Assembly: GCF_003466125.1 (NCBI RefSeq)
Contig: NZ_QSOC01000007.1
Span: 1-64,000 of the forward strand
Length of the DNA: 64,000 bases
Source: Collinsella sp. TM10-22
Lineage (GTDB): Bacteria > Actinomycetota > Coriobacteriia > Coriobacteriales > Coriobacteriaceae
Reading direction: 5' to 3'
Positions 8,211 to 16,814 of this stretch are shown piece by piece. The notes beneath the pieces were generated by a model. That model did not search any database, was not told the DNA's origin, and saw only the letters and a list, made by a program, of their open reading frames with translations. Position 1 is the first letter of the stretch, and each line of letters starts with the position of its first letter. Made by a program: the position numbers and the translations under genes.

Positions 8211-9405
8211 GGCAGGCGATAATCTCATCCGAAAGATCGAGGGCGGAGTTGGTCACGGCATCCATATCGTAGTAACGATACTCGGCCAAGCGACCCACCG
8301 GGTGGAAGTTCGTCAGGTTCTGGACGCGCTCAAGATAGCGCTCGTAGAGCTCACGGTTCTCGGGCTCCAGGATGGCGTAATACGGCGTCTCGCCCGAGCC
8401 GGGCGTATAGGCCTTGGAGTACTCCTTCATGATGGTGGTCTTGCCGGGCAGGACCTGACCGGTCATGTTCTTGAACTCGGTAATGCGCGTATAGTCCTCG
8501 CTCGTGGTGTAGTTGACGGTGCCCACGGGCTGGAACTGATCCAGATCGAGCGTCTCGAACTTCATGTCGAGTGTGCGGTACGGCAGCGCGCCCAGGTCGA
8601 GGTTGAACAGCTCGTCGAGCGGACCGGTGTAGACGATCTCGCCACCATAGACCTTGCCGTCGATCTTGACGGTGGTCTCGTCGATTTCAAAGAGGTCACG
8701 GGCGTCTACGTCACAGAACACGTCGATCAGATCGTGATCGAGCATATGCTCGAACAGCGCGGTATAGCCGTCCTGCGGCATGCCCTGGAAAGGAGCCTGC
8801 GGGAAGTAGCGATCGTCATCGCCCACAAAGACGGGAACGCGGCCGGTGATCGAGGGATCGATCTGGTCGGGCGTCTGGCCCCACTGCTTCATGGTGTAAT
8901 GCAAAAAGACGTTCTCGTAGACGTAATCAGCGACCTCGGCCAAGTCGGGGTCGTTCTTCTTACGCAGCTCCATAATGGGCACCTTGACATCCTTGCCAAA
9001 GGTCTCCACGAGCTTCTGATACAGCTCCTCGCCGCGCTCGTCACCAAAGGCGAGTTTGAGACTCGCATGGTTGAAGGGCACGGGCATAAGGGTGCCGTTG
9101 ATGTTGGCGAGCACCTTGTGCTGATAATCCGTCCACTTGGTAAAGCGCGACAGGAAATTGTGCACGCGCTCGTTAAAGGTGTGATAGATATGCGGACCGT
9201 ACTCGTGGATCAGGATTCCGGCCTCGTCAGTGCAGTCATAGGCATTGCCCGCAATGTGGCTACGGCGCTCCAAAACGGCAACACGATAGCCGATGGTCTC
9301 GGCAAGACGGCGGGCGCAAACGGCACCGGCATATCCAGCACCGACGACAATCATGTCGTACGCGCCGGCGTTAAAGCCTTCAGGCAGGCCTGAGGTAATC
9401 TGCAT
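8203..9405 (-). CDS. glf: UDP-galactopyranose mutase
   Basis: FAD enzyme that interconverts UDP-galactopyranose and UDP-galactofuranose, giving the Galf donor for surface polysaccharides. The 400-residue protein has the dinucleotide-binding motif VVGAGYAGAVCARRLAE near 20-36, followed by ERRSHIAGNAYD, then HEYGPHIYHTFNE and the conserved C-terminal GRLAEYRYYDMD. Length is normal for the family (about 370-400). The start has AAGGAG five bases upstream. The gene is divergent from pta, and co-transcribed with the downstream glycosyltransferase. Confidence 0.96.
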   Translation of the reverse strand: MQITSGLPEGFNAGAYDMIVVGAGYAGAVCARRLAETIGYRVAVLERRSHIAGNAYDCTDEAGILIHEYGPHIYHTFNERVHNFLSRFTKWTDYQHKVLANINGTLMPVPFNHASLKLAFGDERGEELYQKLVETFGKDVKVPIMELRKKNDPDLAEVADYVYENVFLHYTMKQWGQTPDQIDPSITGRVPVFVGDDDRYFPQAPFQGMPQDGYTALFEHMLDHDLIDVFCDVDARDLFEIDETTVKIDGKVYGGEIVYTGPLDELFNLDLGALPYRTLDMKFETLDLDQFQPVGTVNYTTSEDYTRITEFKNMTGQVLPGKTTIMKEYSKAYTPGSGETPYYAILEPENRELYERYLERVQNLTNFHPVGRLAEYRYYDMDAVTNSALDLSDEIIACHA

Positions 9406-9503
9406 CGATACTCCTTGTCAAAAGCCACGGGCTCGTTAGCTGGGCTTTTCTCGAACATTCTTCGAGACATATTTATCAGAGCGATTATAGCGCTAATGCG
9501 TCC

Positions 9504-9509
9504 TATAAT
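9504..9509 (+). promoter_or_regulatory. Candidate -10 box of the pta promoter
   Basis: A perfect TATAAT lies 128 bases before pta in the glf-pta divergent region. No clear TTGACA-like -35 box is found at 17 bases, so it may depend on an activator. Confidence 0.45.
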
Positions 9510-9562
9510 GAGCTTGCCACACAAGGAAAGCTCAAGCACCGCGGCGTACAAATTTGAAAGGT

Positions 9563-9583
9563 AAACCCGCTAGCAGCGGGTTT
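9563..9583 (+). terminator. Hairpin in the pta leader
   Basis: AAACCCGC (9563-9570) and GCGGGTTT (9576-9583) form an 8-bp stem with loop TAGCA, ending in TTTATTC. It lies in the 5' leader of pta and could act as a weak attenuator. Confidence 0.45.
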
Positions 9584-9636
9584 ATTCGTGAACAGCCGGG
9601 CGCCTGGAGCTTAGTGAAACGCTTGTAAGGAGTAAC

Positions 9637-10617
9637 ATGAGCGATTTCCTTAACCGTATGAAGTCTGCCGCCAAGGCCGACCTTAAGACGATCGTCCTGC
9701 CCGAGGGCGAGGATCCGCGCACCATCGTCGCGGCCACCAAGATTATCGAGGAGGGCCTGGCAAAGATCGTCATCCTGGGTAACCCCGACGAGATCAACGT
9801 TCCCGGCGCCACCGTCATCGATCCGCGCAATGCCGAGAAGCACGAGGAGTACGCGCAGAAGTTTGCCGAGCTCCGTGCCAAGAAGGGTGTCACCATCGAG
9901 CAGGCTCGCGCCCAGGTGATGGACGCCACCTACTTTGGCACCATGATGGTCAAGATGGGCGACGCCGACGGTCTGGTCTCCGGCGCCTGCCACTCCACCG
10001 CCGACACCCTGCGCCCCGCGCTGCAGATCCTCAAGACCGCCCCGGGCACCAAGCTGGTCTCGGCCTTCTTCGTGATGTGCACCGACACCCCGCAGTTCGG
10101 CACCGACGGTACGCTGATCTTCGCCGACTGCGGCCTCAACATCAACCCGTCCTCCGACGAGCTCTCCGAGATCGCCATCGCCTCCGCTCACTCCTGGTCC
10201 ACTTTTATGAGCAGCGTCGAGCCGCACGTGGCCATGCTCTCCTACTCCACCATGGGCTCCGCCGGCGGCGAGGTCGCCAAGAAGGTCCAAGAGGCCGTGA
10301 AGTTCTGCAAGGAGAAGGCCCCCGAGCTCGCCATCGATGGCGACCTTCAGCTTGACGCCGCCATCGTTCCCACCGTCGCCCAGCTCAAGGCTCCCGGCTC
10401 CTCCGTTGCCGGCAAGGCCAACGTGCTTGTGTTCCCCGACCTCGAGGCCGGCAACATCGGCTACAAGCTGGTCCAGCGCTTCGCCGGCGCCGACGCTTAC
10501 GGCCCTATCCTGCAGGGCATTGCCAAGCCGGTTAACGACCTTTCGCGCGGCTGCTCTGCCGACGACATCGTGGGTGTCGTGGCCATCACCGCCGTCCAGG
10601 CTCAGATGGCTGAGTAG
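9637..10617 (+). CDS. pta: Phosphate acetyltransferase
   Basis: Converts acetyl-CoA plus phosphate to acetyl phosphate, which acetate kinase uses to make ATP; this is the main substrate-level ATP step of acetogenic fermentation. The 326-residue protein is the short, single-domain Pta type. Motifs include LPEGEDPRTI at the N-terminus, SGACHSTADTLRPALQILKT near 112, SYSTMGSAGGE near 207 and VLVFPDLEAGNIGYKLVQR near 268. A strong SD (TAAGGAG) precedes the ATG. It faces the two ackA genes across a nested palindrome, so this pathway is encoded by convergent units instead of the usual pta-ackA operon. Confidence 0.96.
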   Translation: MSDFLNRMKSAAKADLKTIVLPEGEDPRTIVAATKIIEEGLAKIVILGNPDEINVPGATVIDPRNAEKHEEYAQKFAELRAKKGVTIEQARAQVMDATYFGTMMVKMGDADGLVSGACHSTADTLRPALQILKTAPGTKLVSAFFVMCTDTPQFGTDGTLIFADCGLNINPSSDELSEIAIASAHSWSTFMSSVEPHVAMLSYSTMGSAGGEVAKKVQEAVKFCKEKAPELAIDGDLQLDAAIVPTVAQLKAPGSSVAGKANVLVFPDLEAGNIGYKLVQRFAGADAYGPILQGIAKPVNDLSRGCSADDIVGVVAITAVQAQMAE

Positions 10618-10632
10618 CGGACGTATCCCACC

Positions 10633-10763
10633 GAAGGCCGCACAGGCTAACCCCTGAAAACGTCCTCGACCAATGAAACGCCCCCGTTCTGCTCCTTCGG
10701 AGCTACGAACGGGGGCGTTTCTGGTCTGCGGATTATTTTCAGGGGTTAGCCTGTGCGGCCTTC
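10633..10763. repeat. Nested palindrome between convergent pta and ackA
   Basis: Perfect 28-bp outer arms (10633-10660, 10736-10763) enclose a perfect 15-bp stem (10675-10689, 10707-10721), which encloses GCTCC-TTC-GGAGC (10691-10703). The inner stem may terminate pta transcription, but the outer arms are unexplained. The bases from 10764 to 10926 show nothing recognisable. Confidence 0.93.
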
Positions 10764-10926
10764 TACCGCGACGTAGCGATCAGGGAATCTGGAGTGGACG
10801 GCGGCTTGGCTACGAGCTGGGGCTGAGGATCTGAATGAATGGGCGCCGTTGCTGAGAGCATATGCGTTGCGGATATGGTCACTTTGGATCCGAAATGCGA
10901 AACGCGGCCGCCGTCCTTCTGCCAAC

Positions 10927-10963
10927 AAAAAGGCCTCCGGAGCCGTTTGCTCTGGAGGCCTTT
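10927..10963 (-). terminator. Terminator of ackA (first copy)
   Basis: AAAGGCCTCC (10929-10938) and GGAGGCCTTT (10954-10963), plus an inner GGAGC/GCTCT extension, form a strong stem. On the - strand it is followed by a U-run (AAAAA on +, 10927-10931), 20 bases after the ackA stop. Confidence 0.85.
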
Positions 10964-10983
10964 CATTCAATTGCAAATGAGCG

Positions 10984-12162
10984 CTAGTTGTTCGCGGTCA
11001 GGCGCTCGACGTCGTGGGCGATCATGTATTCCTCGTCGGTGGGGATGACCATGACCGTGACGGAAGAGCCGGCGGCGCTGATGACCTGCGGGCCGTTGCC
11101 CACGGCCTCGCGGTTCTTGTTGTTGTCGATACGCACGCCCAGCCACTCAAAGCAGTCGCAGAAGGCCTTGCGGATCGACCAGTCATTCTCACCGATGCCG
11201 GCGGTAAAGGTAATGGTGTCCACGCCCGCCATGGAGGCGATCATGGAACCGGCCTGCTGCATGGCCTTATAGGCGAACATATCGAAGGCGAGCAGGCAGC
11301 GCTCGTCACCCTCGGAGGCGCGCGTACGGATGTCGCGGGCGTCGTTGGAGATGCCCGAGATGGCAAGCAGACCGGACTGCTTGTTCATCATGTCATCGAC
11401 TTCCTGGTAGGTGTAGCCGCCCTCGCGCTGGAGGTAGCACACGGTGGCCGGGTCGATAGAACCACAACGGGTGCCCATCATCAGACCGTCAAGCGGCGTG
11501 AGGCCCATCGTGGTATCGCGGCACACACCGTCCTCGATGGCGGCAATCGAGGCGCCGTTGCCCAGATGGCACGAAAGCAGACGGTGGCAGCGCGCACCCA
11601 AGATCTCCTTGGCCATCATCCACTCGTAACGGTGGCTCGTACCGTGCGCGCCATATTTGCGCACGTGGTACTTGTCGCACACGTCCTTGGGCAGGGCGTA
11701 GGTGTAGGCGACCTCGGGCATGGTCATGTGGAACGAGGTGTCGAAGACGGCCACATTGGGCAGCTCCGGATACTTCTCGCGGCAATATTCGATTGCCGCG
11801 GCCTCGCCGTAATTGTGCAGCGGGGCGAGCGGGGCCACCTCAAGGATCTTAGCCATGACCTCATCGTCGACGACCGCGGAATCATCGAAATGCCAGCCAC
11901 CCTGAACGATACGGTGGCCGATGCCATCGATCGTAAAGTCGGTCTTCTCAAGCTCCTCGAGTACGCGCGCAATGGCGCAGCGATGATCGGGGAAGGGAAC
12001 TTCTTCGGTCTGCTTGGCGCCACCGTTCTCGGCGTGACCAAAGATGCCCATGTCCGAGCCGATACGCTCGCAGTTGCCCTTGGCGAAAACCTCGCGGGTA
12101 TCGGTATCCAAGAGCTGATATTTAAGGCTTGAGCTGCCGGCGTTAACAACAAGTACGTTCAT
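10984..12162 (-). CDS. ackA: Acetate kinase, canonical copy
   Basis: Makes ATP and acetate from acetyl phosphate and ADP. The 392-residue protein carries all the usual signatures: NAGSSSLKYQ at 7-16, HRIVQGG at 83-89, FDTSFH at 140-145, YGAHGTSHRY at 170-179, CHLGNGASI near 199 and a C-terminal FTAGIGEN. ATG 12162 has AAAGGAG five bases upstream; the open frame beyond it is not coding. It is the downstream gene of a tandem pair with a second, more divergent acetate kinase (12325-13503), separated by a terminator, so the two can be expressed independently. Confidence 0.96.
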   Translation of the reverse strand: MNVLVVNAGSSSLKYQLLDTDTREVFAKGNCERIGSDMGIFGHAENGGAKQTEEVPFPDHRCAIARVLEELEKTDFTIDGIGHRIVQGGWHFDDSAVVDDEVMAKILEVAPLAPLHNYGEAAAIEYCREKYPELPNVAVFDTSFHMTMPEVAYTYALPKDVCDKYHVRKYGAHGTSHRYEWMMAKEILGARCHRLLSCHLGNGASIAAIEDGVCRDTTMGLTPLDGLMMGTRCGSIDPATVCYLQREGGYTYQEVDDMMNKQSGLLAISGISNDARDIRTRASEGDERCLLAFDMFAYKAMQQAGSMIASMAGVDTITFTAGIGENDWSIRKAFCDCFEWLGVRIDNNKNREAVGNGPQVISAAGSSVTVMVIPTDEEYMIAHDVERLTANN

Positions 12163-12276
12163 GAGACTCCTTTGCAGTGCAATACGGTCGGCATGCCCCT
12201 TAAGGCGGCCGTATGTTAATAAGAAGTTATCACAGCTTGATAAATAGCTATCATGCATATCGCCCAACGAGCACAA

Positions 12277-12320
12277 AAGAGGGGCCAAACGGCATGTTGC
12301 TGTCCAGCCCCTCCCCTCTT
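12277..12320 (-). terminator. Terminator between the two acetate kinase genes
   Basis: AAGAGGGG (12277-12284) and CCCCTCTT (12313-12320) pair, and on the - strand the hairpin is followed by TTTTGTGC. It lies directly after the stop of the upstream kinase gene. Confidence 0.7.
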
Positions 12321-12324
12321 GCAA

Positions 12325-13503
12325 TTACTTGGCGTTGACGATGCGCTCGACGTCGGAAGCGATCATGAACTCCTCGTCCGTGGGGATGACAAAAATCTTG
12401 ACCTTAGAATCCTTGGCGGACAGGCACCAAGCGCCGTCGCCGCGCAGGGCATTGCGGGCATGATCCATCTTGACGCCCATAAAAGCCAGACGATCGGCCA
12501 CGCCGGCGCGAACGGCCGGAGCGTGCTCACCGATGCCAGCAGTAAAGACCAGGGTGTCCATGCCACACATGGAGGTGGCCATCTCGGCGGCCTTGGCGGC
12601 AATCTTGTAGACGAACATATCGAAGGCGAGCTGAGCCTCGGGGTCGCCAGCGGCGGCGAGCTCCTCGACGTTACGGCAGTCGTTGGTCTTGCCGCCAGTC
12701 ACGGCCATGAGGCCGGACTTCTTGTTCATCATCTCGTCGACCTCGTCAAAAGTGTAGCCACCCTCGCGCTGCAGGTAGCACACGGTAGCCGGGTCGATGG
12801 AACCGCATCGGGTACCCATCATGACGCCGTCGAGCGGCGTCAAGCCCATGGTGGTGTCCATGCACTTGCCGTCCTCGATGGCGCACAGAGAAGCGCCGGA
12901 GCCAATGTGGCACACGACGACCTTGCGGGCCTCGCCGTTGGTCATCTCGGCGACCTTCTTGGAGATGTAACGGTAGCTGGTGCCGTGAGCGCCATACTTG
13001 CGGATGTGCAGCTTGTCGCAGACGTCCTTGGGCAGGGCGTAGGTGCGGGCGACCTCGGGCATGTTGAAGTGGAAAGCGGTGTCGTAAACCGTGACGTTGG
13101 GCAGGTCGGGATACTGCTCCAGGCAGTACTCGATAACGTTGGCCTCGGGGTTGTTGTGCAGCGGGGCGAGCGGGGCAACCTCGCGGATCTTGGCGAGAAC
13201 GTCCTCGTCGACGAGGGAGGAATCGCCAAAGTACCAACCGCCCTGAACGATGCGGTGGCCGATTCCCTCAATCTTGACGCCGTTGGCCTCGAGGTCCTTC
13301 AGGACGACCTCGATGGCGACCTTGTGGTCGGGGAACTCGATGTTCTCGGTCACCTTCTTGGAACCGTTGGCAGCGTGGGTGAAGGTGCCGCCGGTAAAGC
13401 AGACGCGCTCGCAGGAGCCCTTCGCGGACACCTTATGGGACTTGGTATCGATGACCTGATACTTAAGGGTCGAAGATCCCGCGTTGACGACCAGAACGTT
13501 CAT
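12325..13503 (-). CDS. ackA: Acetate/acyl kinase, second copy with altered signature residues
   Basis: A 392-residue acetate kinase paralogue, aligned without gaps to the first copy over at least the first 200 residues. Three strongly conserved family positions differ: the last Ser of the NxGSSS motif is Thr12 (NAGSSTLKYQ), the second His of the GAHGTSH motif is Tyr177 (GAHGTSYRY), and the Asn of HLGNGAS is Ser202 (HIGSGAS). The first His (173), HRIVQGG and FTAGIGEH remain. It may still be an acetate kinase with changed kinetics, or use another acyl phosphate such as propionyl phosphate; this is inference. SD AGGGAG precedes the ATG. Confidence 0.9.
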   Translation of the reverse strand: MNVLVVNAGSSTLKYQVIDTKSHKVSAKGSCERVCFTGGTFTHAANGSKKVTENIEFPDHKVAIEVVLKDLEANGVKIEGIGHRIVQGGWYFGDSSLVDEDVLAKIREVAPLAPLHNNPEANVIEYCLEQYPDLPNVTVYDTAFHFNMPEVARTYALPKDVCDKLHIRKYGAHGTSYRYISKKVAEMTNGEARKVVVCHIGSGASLCAIEDGKCMDTTMGLTPLDGVMMGTRCGSIDPATVCYLQREGGYTFDEVDEMMNKKSGLMAVTGGKTNDCRNVEELAAAGDPEAQLAFDMFVYKIAAKAAEMATSMCGMDTLVFTAGIGEHAPAVRAGVADRLAFMGVKMDHARNALRGDGAWCLSAKDSKVKIFVIPTDEEFMIASDVERIVNAK

Positions 13504-13556
13504 GTGTCTCCCTACTAACAGGCGGTGTGGCGCCGCCAGGTTACATACGCTTCAAT

Positions 13557-13590
13557 AATAAACCCAAACGCCCTCGCGCTCGGGTTTATT
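13557..13590 (-). terminator. Terminator after the HIT gene
   Basis: AATAAACCC (13557-13565) and GGGTTTATT (13582-13590) form the base of a hairpin with a GC-rich middle. On the - strand it ends TTTATTATTG, 60 bases downstream of the HIT stop. Confidence 0.6.
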
Positions 13591-13650
13591 GCGTTGATAT
13601 ATAAGTTATCGGTGCCAGAGCTTCCGATTCATTGCACGGAAGAGGCGCCC

Positions 13651-13986
13651 TCAGATGAGGTTCTCGCCCAGGTTTTTGCCGCCGAGGATGTGCATGTGGA
13701 AGTGCATGACGGTCTGGCCGGCGTTGACGCCCTTGTTGGAAATGACGCGGAAACCGTCCTCCAGACCCTTGGCCTTGGCGACCTCCTGGATGGCGTGAGC
13801 CATGGCGCCCATGGTCTCGGCGGGCACGTTGTCGGCGATATCGCTGTAGTGCTTCTTGGGGATCACGAGCGTATGGACCGGCGCCTGGGGGTTGAGGTCG
13901 TCAAAAGCGATGACCTGGTCGTCCTCATAGACAACGGTCGAGGGGATCTCGTGGTTGGCGATTTTGCAGAAAATGCAATCACACAT
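13651..13986 (-). CDS. HIT family nucleotide-binding hydrolase
   Basis: An 111-residue HIT protein of the HINT/protein kinase C inhibitor-like branch, which hydrolyse AMP-linked or related nucleotides. The histidine triad HFHMHILGG lies near residue 97, and the N-terminal CDCIFCKIANHEIPS has a CxxC pair typical of zinc-binding HIT members. The ATG has AAAGGA upstream; the longer open frame overlaps a palindrome and was rejected. It follows xseB in the same direction but is separated by a 107-bp inverted repeat. Substrate unknown. Confidence 0.93.
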   Translation of the reverse strand: MCDCIFCKIANHEIPSTVVYEDDQVIAFDDLNPQAPVHTLVIPKKHYSDIADNVPAETMGAMAHAIQEVAKAKGLEDGFRVISNKGVNAGQTVMHFHMHILGGKNLGENLI

Positions 13987-14012
13987 GGTTGGTTCCTTTC
14001 TCACAGACCAAA

Positions 14013-14119
14013 GTAGTCTTTTTGGGACGGGGCTTTTTTGACTACTTTTTCGCAAACGCAAACGCTCGGCGAGCCGTCGCGCAAGGGTAGTCAAAAAAGC
14101 CCCGTCCCAAAAAGACTAC
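14013..14119. repeat. Perfect 33-bp inverted repeat (GGGACGGGG family)
   Basis: Arms 14013-14045 and 14087-14119 are exact reverse complements and contain CTTTTTGGGACGGGGCTTTT, similar to the arm of the repeat at 4422-4507. The 41-base loop has a small inner pairing. It sits between xseB and the HIT gene. Confidence 0.95.
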
Positions 14120-14141
14120 CCCAAAGCAGGCTGTAAGTTGG

Positions 14142-14408
14142 TTAGAACGAAAGGTTGTCGTCGGTGTTGGCGGCTTCGCCGTCGGCGAGTACGTCGTTGC
14201 CGTCGACGTCCTTAAGGAGCACCGAGACCTTCTGCTCGGCATCGGACAGGCGGGTGCGCAGGCTCTTGAGGAGCTCGACGCCGCGGGTGTAGCTCTCGAG
14301 CGACTCCTCGAGCTCCATATCGCCCGACTCAAGGCTGCGGATGATGAGCTCCAGCTCTTGCGAAGCCTGCTTGTACGTAAGCTGCTCCACCGGGGTCTTC
14401 TCTGCCAT
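14142..14408 (-). CDS. xseB: Exodeoxyribonuclease VII small subunit
   Basis: The small subunit binds XseA to form exonuclease VII, which degrades single-stranded DNA in mismatch repair and damage processing. The 88-residue protein has the family's helical pattern: YKQASQELELIIRSLESGDMELEESLESY and then a second helix with ELLKSLRTRLSDAEQKV. Longer helical text is not quoted. SD GGAAAGG precedes the ATG. It lies 42 bases downstream of xseA, in an operon. Confidence 0.93.
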   Translation of the reverse strand: MAEKTPVEQLTYKQASQELELIIRSLESGDMELEESLESYTRGVELLKSLRTRLSDAEQKVSVLLKDVDGNDVLADGEAANTDDNLSF

Positions 14409-14450
14409 ATTTGTTTCCTTTCCTAAAGGTTTATCACTATGAAACGCGGC

Positions 14451-15902
14451 CTACTCGACCGCATCGACCGTTGCCGCCACGTTGCCGTCTGCCATGCGTA
14501 CGCGGATGGCGTCGCCGGGCTTAAAGGTCTTGGCGCTCGTAGCCACGCCGTCTTCGCTGTAGGCGATGGAATAGCCGCGGGCAAGCACCTTGAGCGGCGA
14601 CAGGGCATCGAGCGACGCGGCCGCTCGGCCCAAGTCGGACGCGGGCTTGCTGAGCATCGTGCGCCCCTGATGCTCTAGACGGGAGCTTGCGAGCATGAGC
14701 GCATGGCGCTTGCCATCAAGCCCTGAGGTGCTTGCGATCAAGCGCTCGGGCAGACGCTCGAAGTTGGAACGAAAGGACCCGACCGAACGCGTTATGGCGC
14801 CAGACAGACGATCGGCCGTCAGGGCAAGCTCAGACTCGCGACGCTCGACCATAAACGTTGGGTCGTTGAGGCACGGGCGGCACGCAGCCGCATCGAGTGC
14901 ATCGCCTAGGCGAGCCGTATAGGTGTCCCAGACACGACGACCGCGTTGGTCGAGCATTTCCAGATCGACCTGATCCGACCCGATCATCGAAGCCATCGCG
15001 GCGCCCAGACGCTGATGGCGCGTCTCGAGCACGTCGGCCAACTCCGTCATAGCCGGCGCCACCGATTCTGCCGCTGCCGTTGGCGTGGAGGCGCGACGGT
15101 CGCTCACCATATCGCAGATCGAGGTATCGGGCTCATGCCCAATGCCCGTCACCACAGGCACGGGACAGGCTGCCACCGCACGGGCGAGCACCTCGTCGTT
15201 AAAGGTCATGAGATCCTCGAAGGAACCGCCGCCACGCACGAGCAAAATGCAATCGGGCGCCGGCGTAATGGCAGCGGCGCGGCGCAAGCCTTCAATAAGC
15301 TCTGCCGGCGCACCCTCGCCCTGGACCTTTGCGCCCACGCAGACAAGCTCGACAAGCGGGTTGCGACGGCGCAGCGTACGCTTGACGTCGTCGATTACGG
15401 CACCAGAAAGCGAGGTGACGACCGCCACGCGCGAGCAAAACACCGGGATGCGACGCTTGCGCGTCTCGTCCATCAGGCCCTCGCGGCGTAGCTTTTCGGC
15501 CAGCTGCGCCACTTGTTGACGCAGCAGACCCTCCCCCGCCAGCGAGAACGAGCGGGCGACGAAGCTCATGCGACCCGTAGGCTTGTAGAGATTGAAGCTG
15601 CCCTTAAAGCTTACCTGCATGCCGTCGCGCAAGTCGAAAGTGCGCTTAAGGTAGGCGCCCTTCCAGATGATACAGTCGACGGCCGCCGAGTCGTCCTTGA
15701 TCTGAAAGTAGCAGTGGCCGCTTCGGGCGTTGGGACCACGGAAACCCGTGACCTCGCCTAAAACGCTCAGCTGCGGAATGGCATCGAGCGCGCCGGCGGC
15801 GATCTCCACCGCCTGGCTCACGCTGAGCTCCTTGCGCTCCTGATCGTCCGAACCGTCGAACTCGGCGGAAACGGCATTGCCGGTTAGATTCCAGCCTGCC
15901 AC
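14451..15902 (-). CDS. xseA: Exodeoxyribonuclease VII large subunit
   Basis: Catalytic subunit of exonuclease VII, 483 residues. An N-terminal OB-fold binds single-stranded DNA (QLSVLGEVTGFRGP near 45, GHCYFQIKDD near 60), followed by the catalytic domain with GGGSFEDLMTFNDE and GIGHEPDTSICD, the conserved acidic/His cluster, and a long helical region before a C-terminal domain (VLARGYSIAY). A GTG start at 15902 has AAGGAGG five bases upstream; a TTG at 15929 keeps the frame open but has no SD. xseB follows at 42 bases. Confidence 0.94.
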   Translation of the reverse strand: MAGWNLTGNAVSAEFDGSDDQERKELSVSQAVEIAAGALDAIPQLSVLGEVTGFRGPNARSGHCYFQIKDDSAAVDCIIWKGAYLKRTFDLRDGMQVSFKGSFNLYKPTGRMSFVARSFSLAGEGLLRQQVAQLAEKLRREGLMDETRKRRIPVFCSRVAVVTSLSGAVIDDVKRTLRRRNPLVELVCVGAKVQGEGAPAELIEGLRRAAAITPAPDCILLVRGGGSFEDLMTFNDEVLARAVAACPVPVVTGIGHEPDTSICDMVSDRRASTPTAAAESVAPAMTELADVLETRHQRLGAAMASMIGSDQVDLEMLDQRGRRVWDTYTARLGDALDAAACRPCLNDPTFMVERRESELALTADRLSGAITRSVGSFRSNFERLPERLIASTSGLDGKRHALMLASSRLEHQGRTMLSKPASDLGRAAASLDALSPLKVLARGYSIAYSEDGVATSAKTFKPGDAIRVRMADGNVAATVDAVE

Positions 15903-15971
15903 GCAGCCTCCTTCCGTTATCGTGCACAAGGGCTTCGGCCCTGCGCAAATTCAAATCCAACACATAGTACA

Positions 15972-16001
15972 GCGCCGCGGGGACACAAATCCCCACGGCG
16001 C
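15972..16001 (-). terminator. Hairpin after the membrane zinc protease gene
   Basis: GCGCCG-GGGGA pairs with CCCC-CGGCGC around a short AT-rich loop, 17 bases after the protease stop on the - strand. It lacks a clear U-run, so termination is only likely. Confidence 0.5.
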
Positions 16002-16017
16002 CCAGCGACCCAATTTG

Positions 16018-16722
16018 TTATCGGTTGGAGTTTCTGTTGTAGCGAGCCATAAGGTAGAGCAGCTGAATAATCGAGGTGAGCGCCGCCGCCACGTAGGTGA
16101 GCGCGGCTGCCGTCAGCACCTTCTTGGCACCGTTGACCTGCTTGGAACTCATGCCCGACTGCTCGATATACGTCACGGCACGGCGACTGGCATCGATCTC
16201 GACCGGCAGCGTAACCAGCTGGAACAGCACGCTAAACGAGAAGAAGACCAGCGCGAGGGTCGTGAGCCCCGCGATGTTCATGAACAGGCCCATGAGCAGC
16301 ACGATCGTCCAGGTGTTCTGGGTAAAGTTGACGACGGGGACCAAAGCGGTGCGTACCTTCATCATGGCATAACCACTTTGACGCTGGGCGGCATGGCCCG
16401 CCTCGTGGCAGGCGACGGCAACGCTTGCGACCGACCCGCCCGAACGGTTGGCATCCGAGAGATACAGGTTGTTATCCTGCGGGTTGTAATGATCGGTAAG
16501 CTCGCCGGCAACGCCCTTTATGCCCACGGCGCTACAACCGTTGGCATCGAGCATGCGACGAGCGACCGTGGCGCCCGTATCGCCATCCGAGCGCACCTTA
16601 GACCACGTCTTGTACGTCGAGTTGATATAGCTCTGCGCGGCAAGGCCAAGCACTGTGCAGACAAGAACAACCAGCAGGTACAGCGGGTCGATGCCAAAGC
16701 CGTATCCATAGTAATAAGGCAT
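16018..16722 (-). CDS. Membrane zinc metallopeptidase, YugP-like (Zn_peptidase_2)
   Basis: A 234-residue integral membrane protein with a HEAGH zinc-binding motif (CHEAGHAAQ near residue 107) typical of the YugP/neutral zinc metallopeptidase family. Membrane helices are visible near 12-30 (PLYLLVVLVCTVLGLAA), near 145-185 (two segments including GLTTLALVFFSFSVLFQLV) and at the C-terminus (LTYVAAALTSIIQLLYLM). The N-terminus is Tyr/Gly-rich (PYYYGYGFG). The ATG at 16722 has GGAGG seven bases upstream. Substrates of this family are not well defined. It heads a - strand run with xseA, xseB and the HIT gene downstream. Confidence 0.9.
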   Translation of the reverse strand: MPYYYGYGFGIDPLYLLVVLVCTVLGLAAQSYINSTYKTWSKVRSDGDTGATVARRMLDANGCSAVGIKGVAGELTDHYNPQDNNLYLSDANRSGGSVASVAVACHEAGHAAQRQSGYAMMKVRTALVPVVNFTQNTWTIVLLMGLFMNIAGLTTLALVFFSFSVLFQLVTLPVEIDASRRAVTYIEQSGMSSKQVNGAKKVLTAAALTYVAAALTSIIQLLYLMARYNRNSNR

Positions 16723-16814
16723 GCGAATTCCTCCGAATCGAGTTACACCTTGGAGGCATTCTACCCACTCGACTGACCAGCAAATCAACATCGATGTTTT
16801 GGCAATGTCAGCGA

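Noticed and set aside
15903..15929. Upstream TTG start for xseA
   Set aside because: It lacks an SD; the GTG at 15902 has AAGGAGG at the right distance and gives the usual N-terminus.
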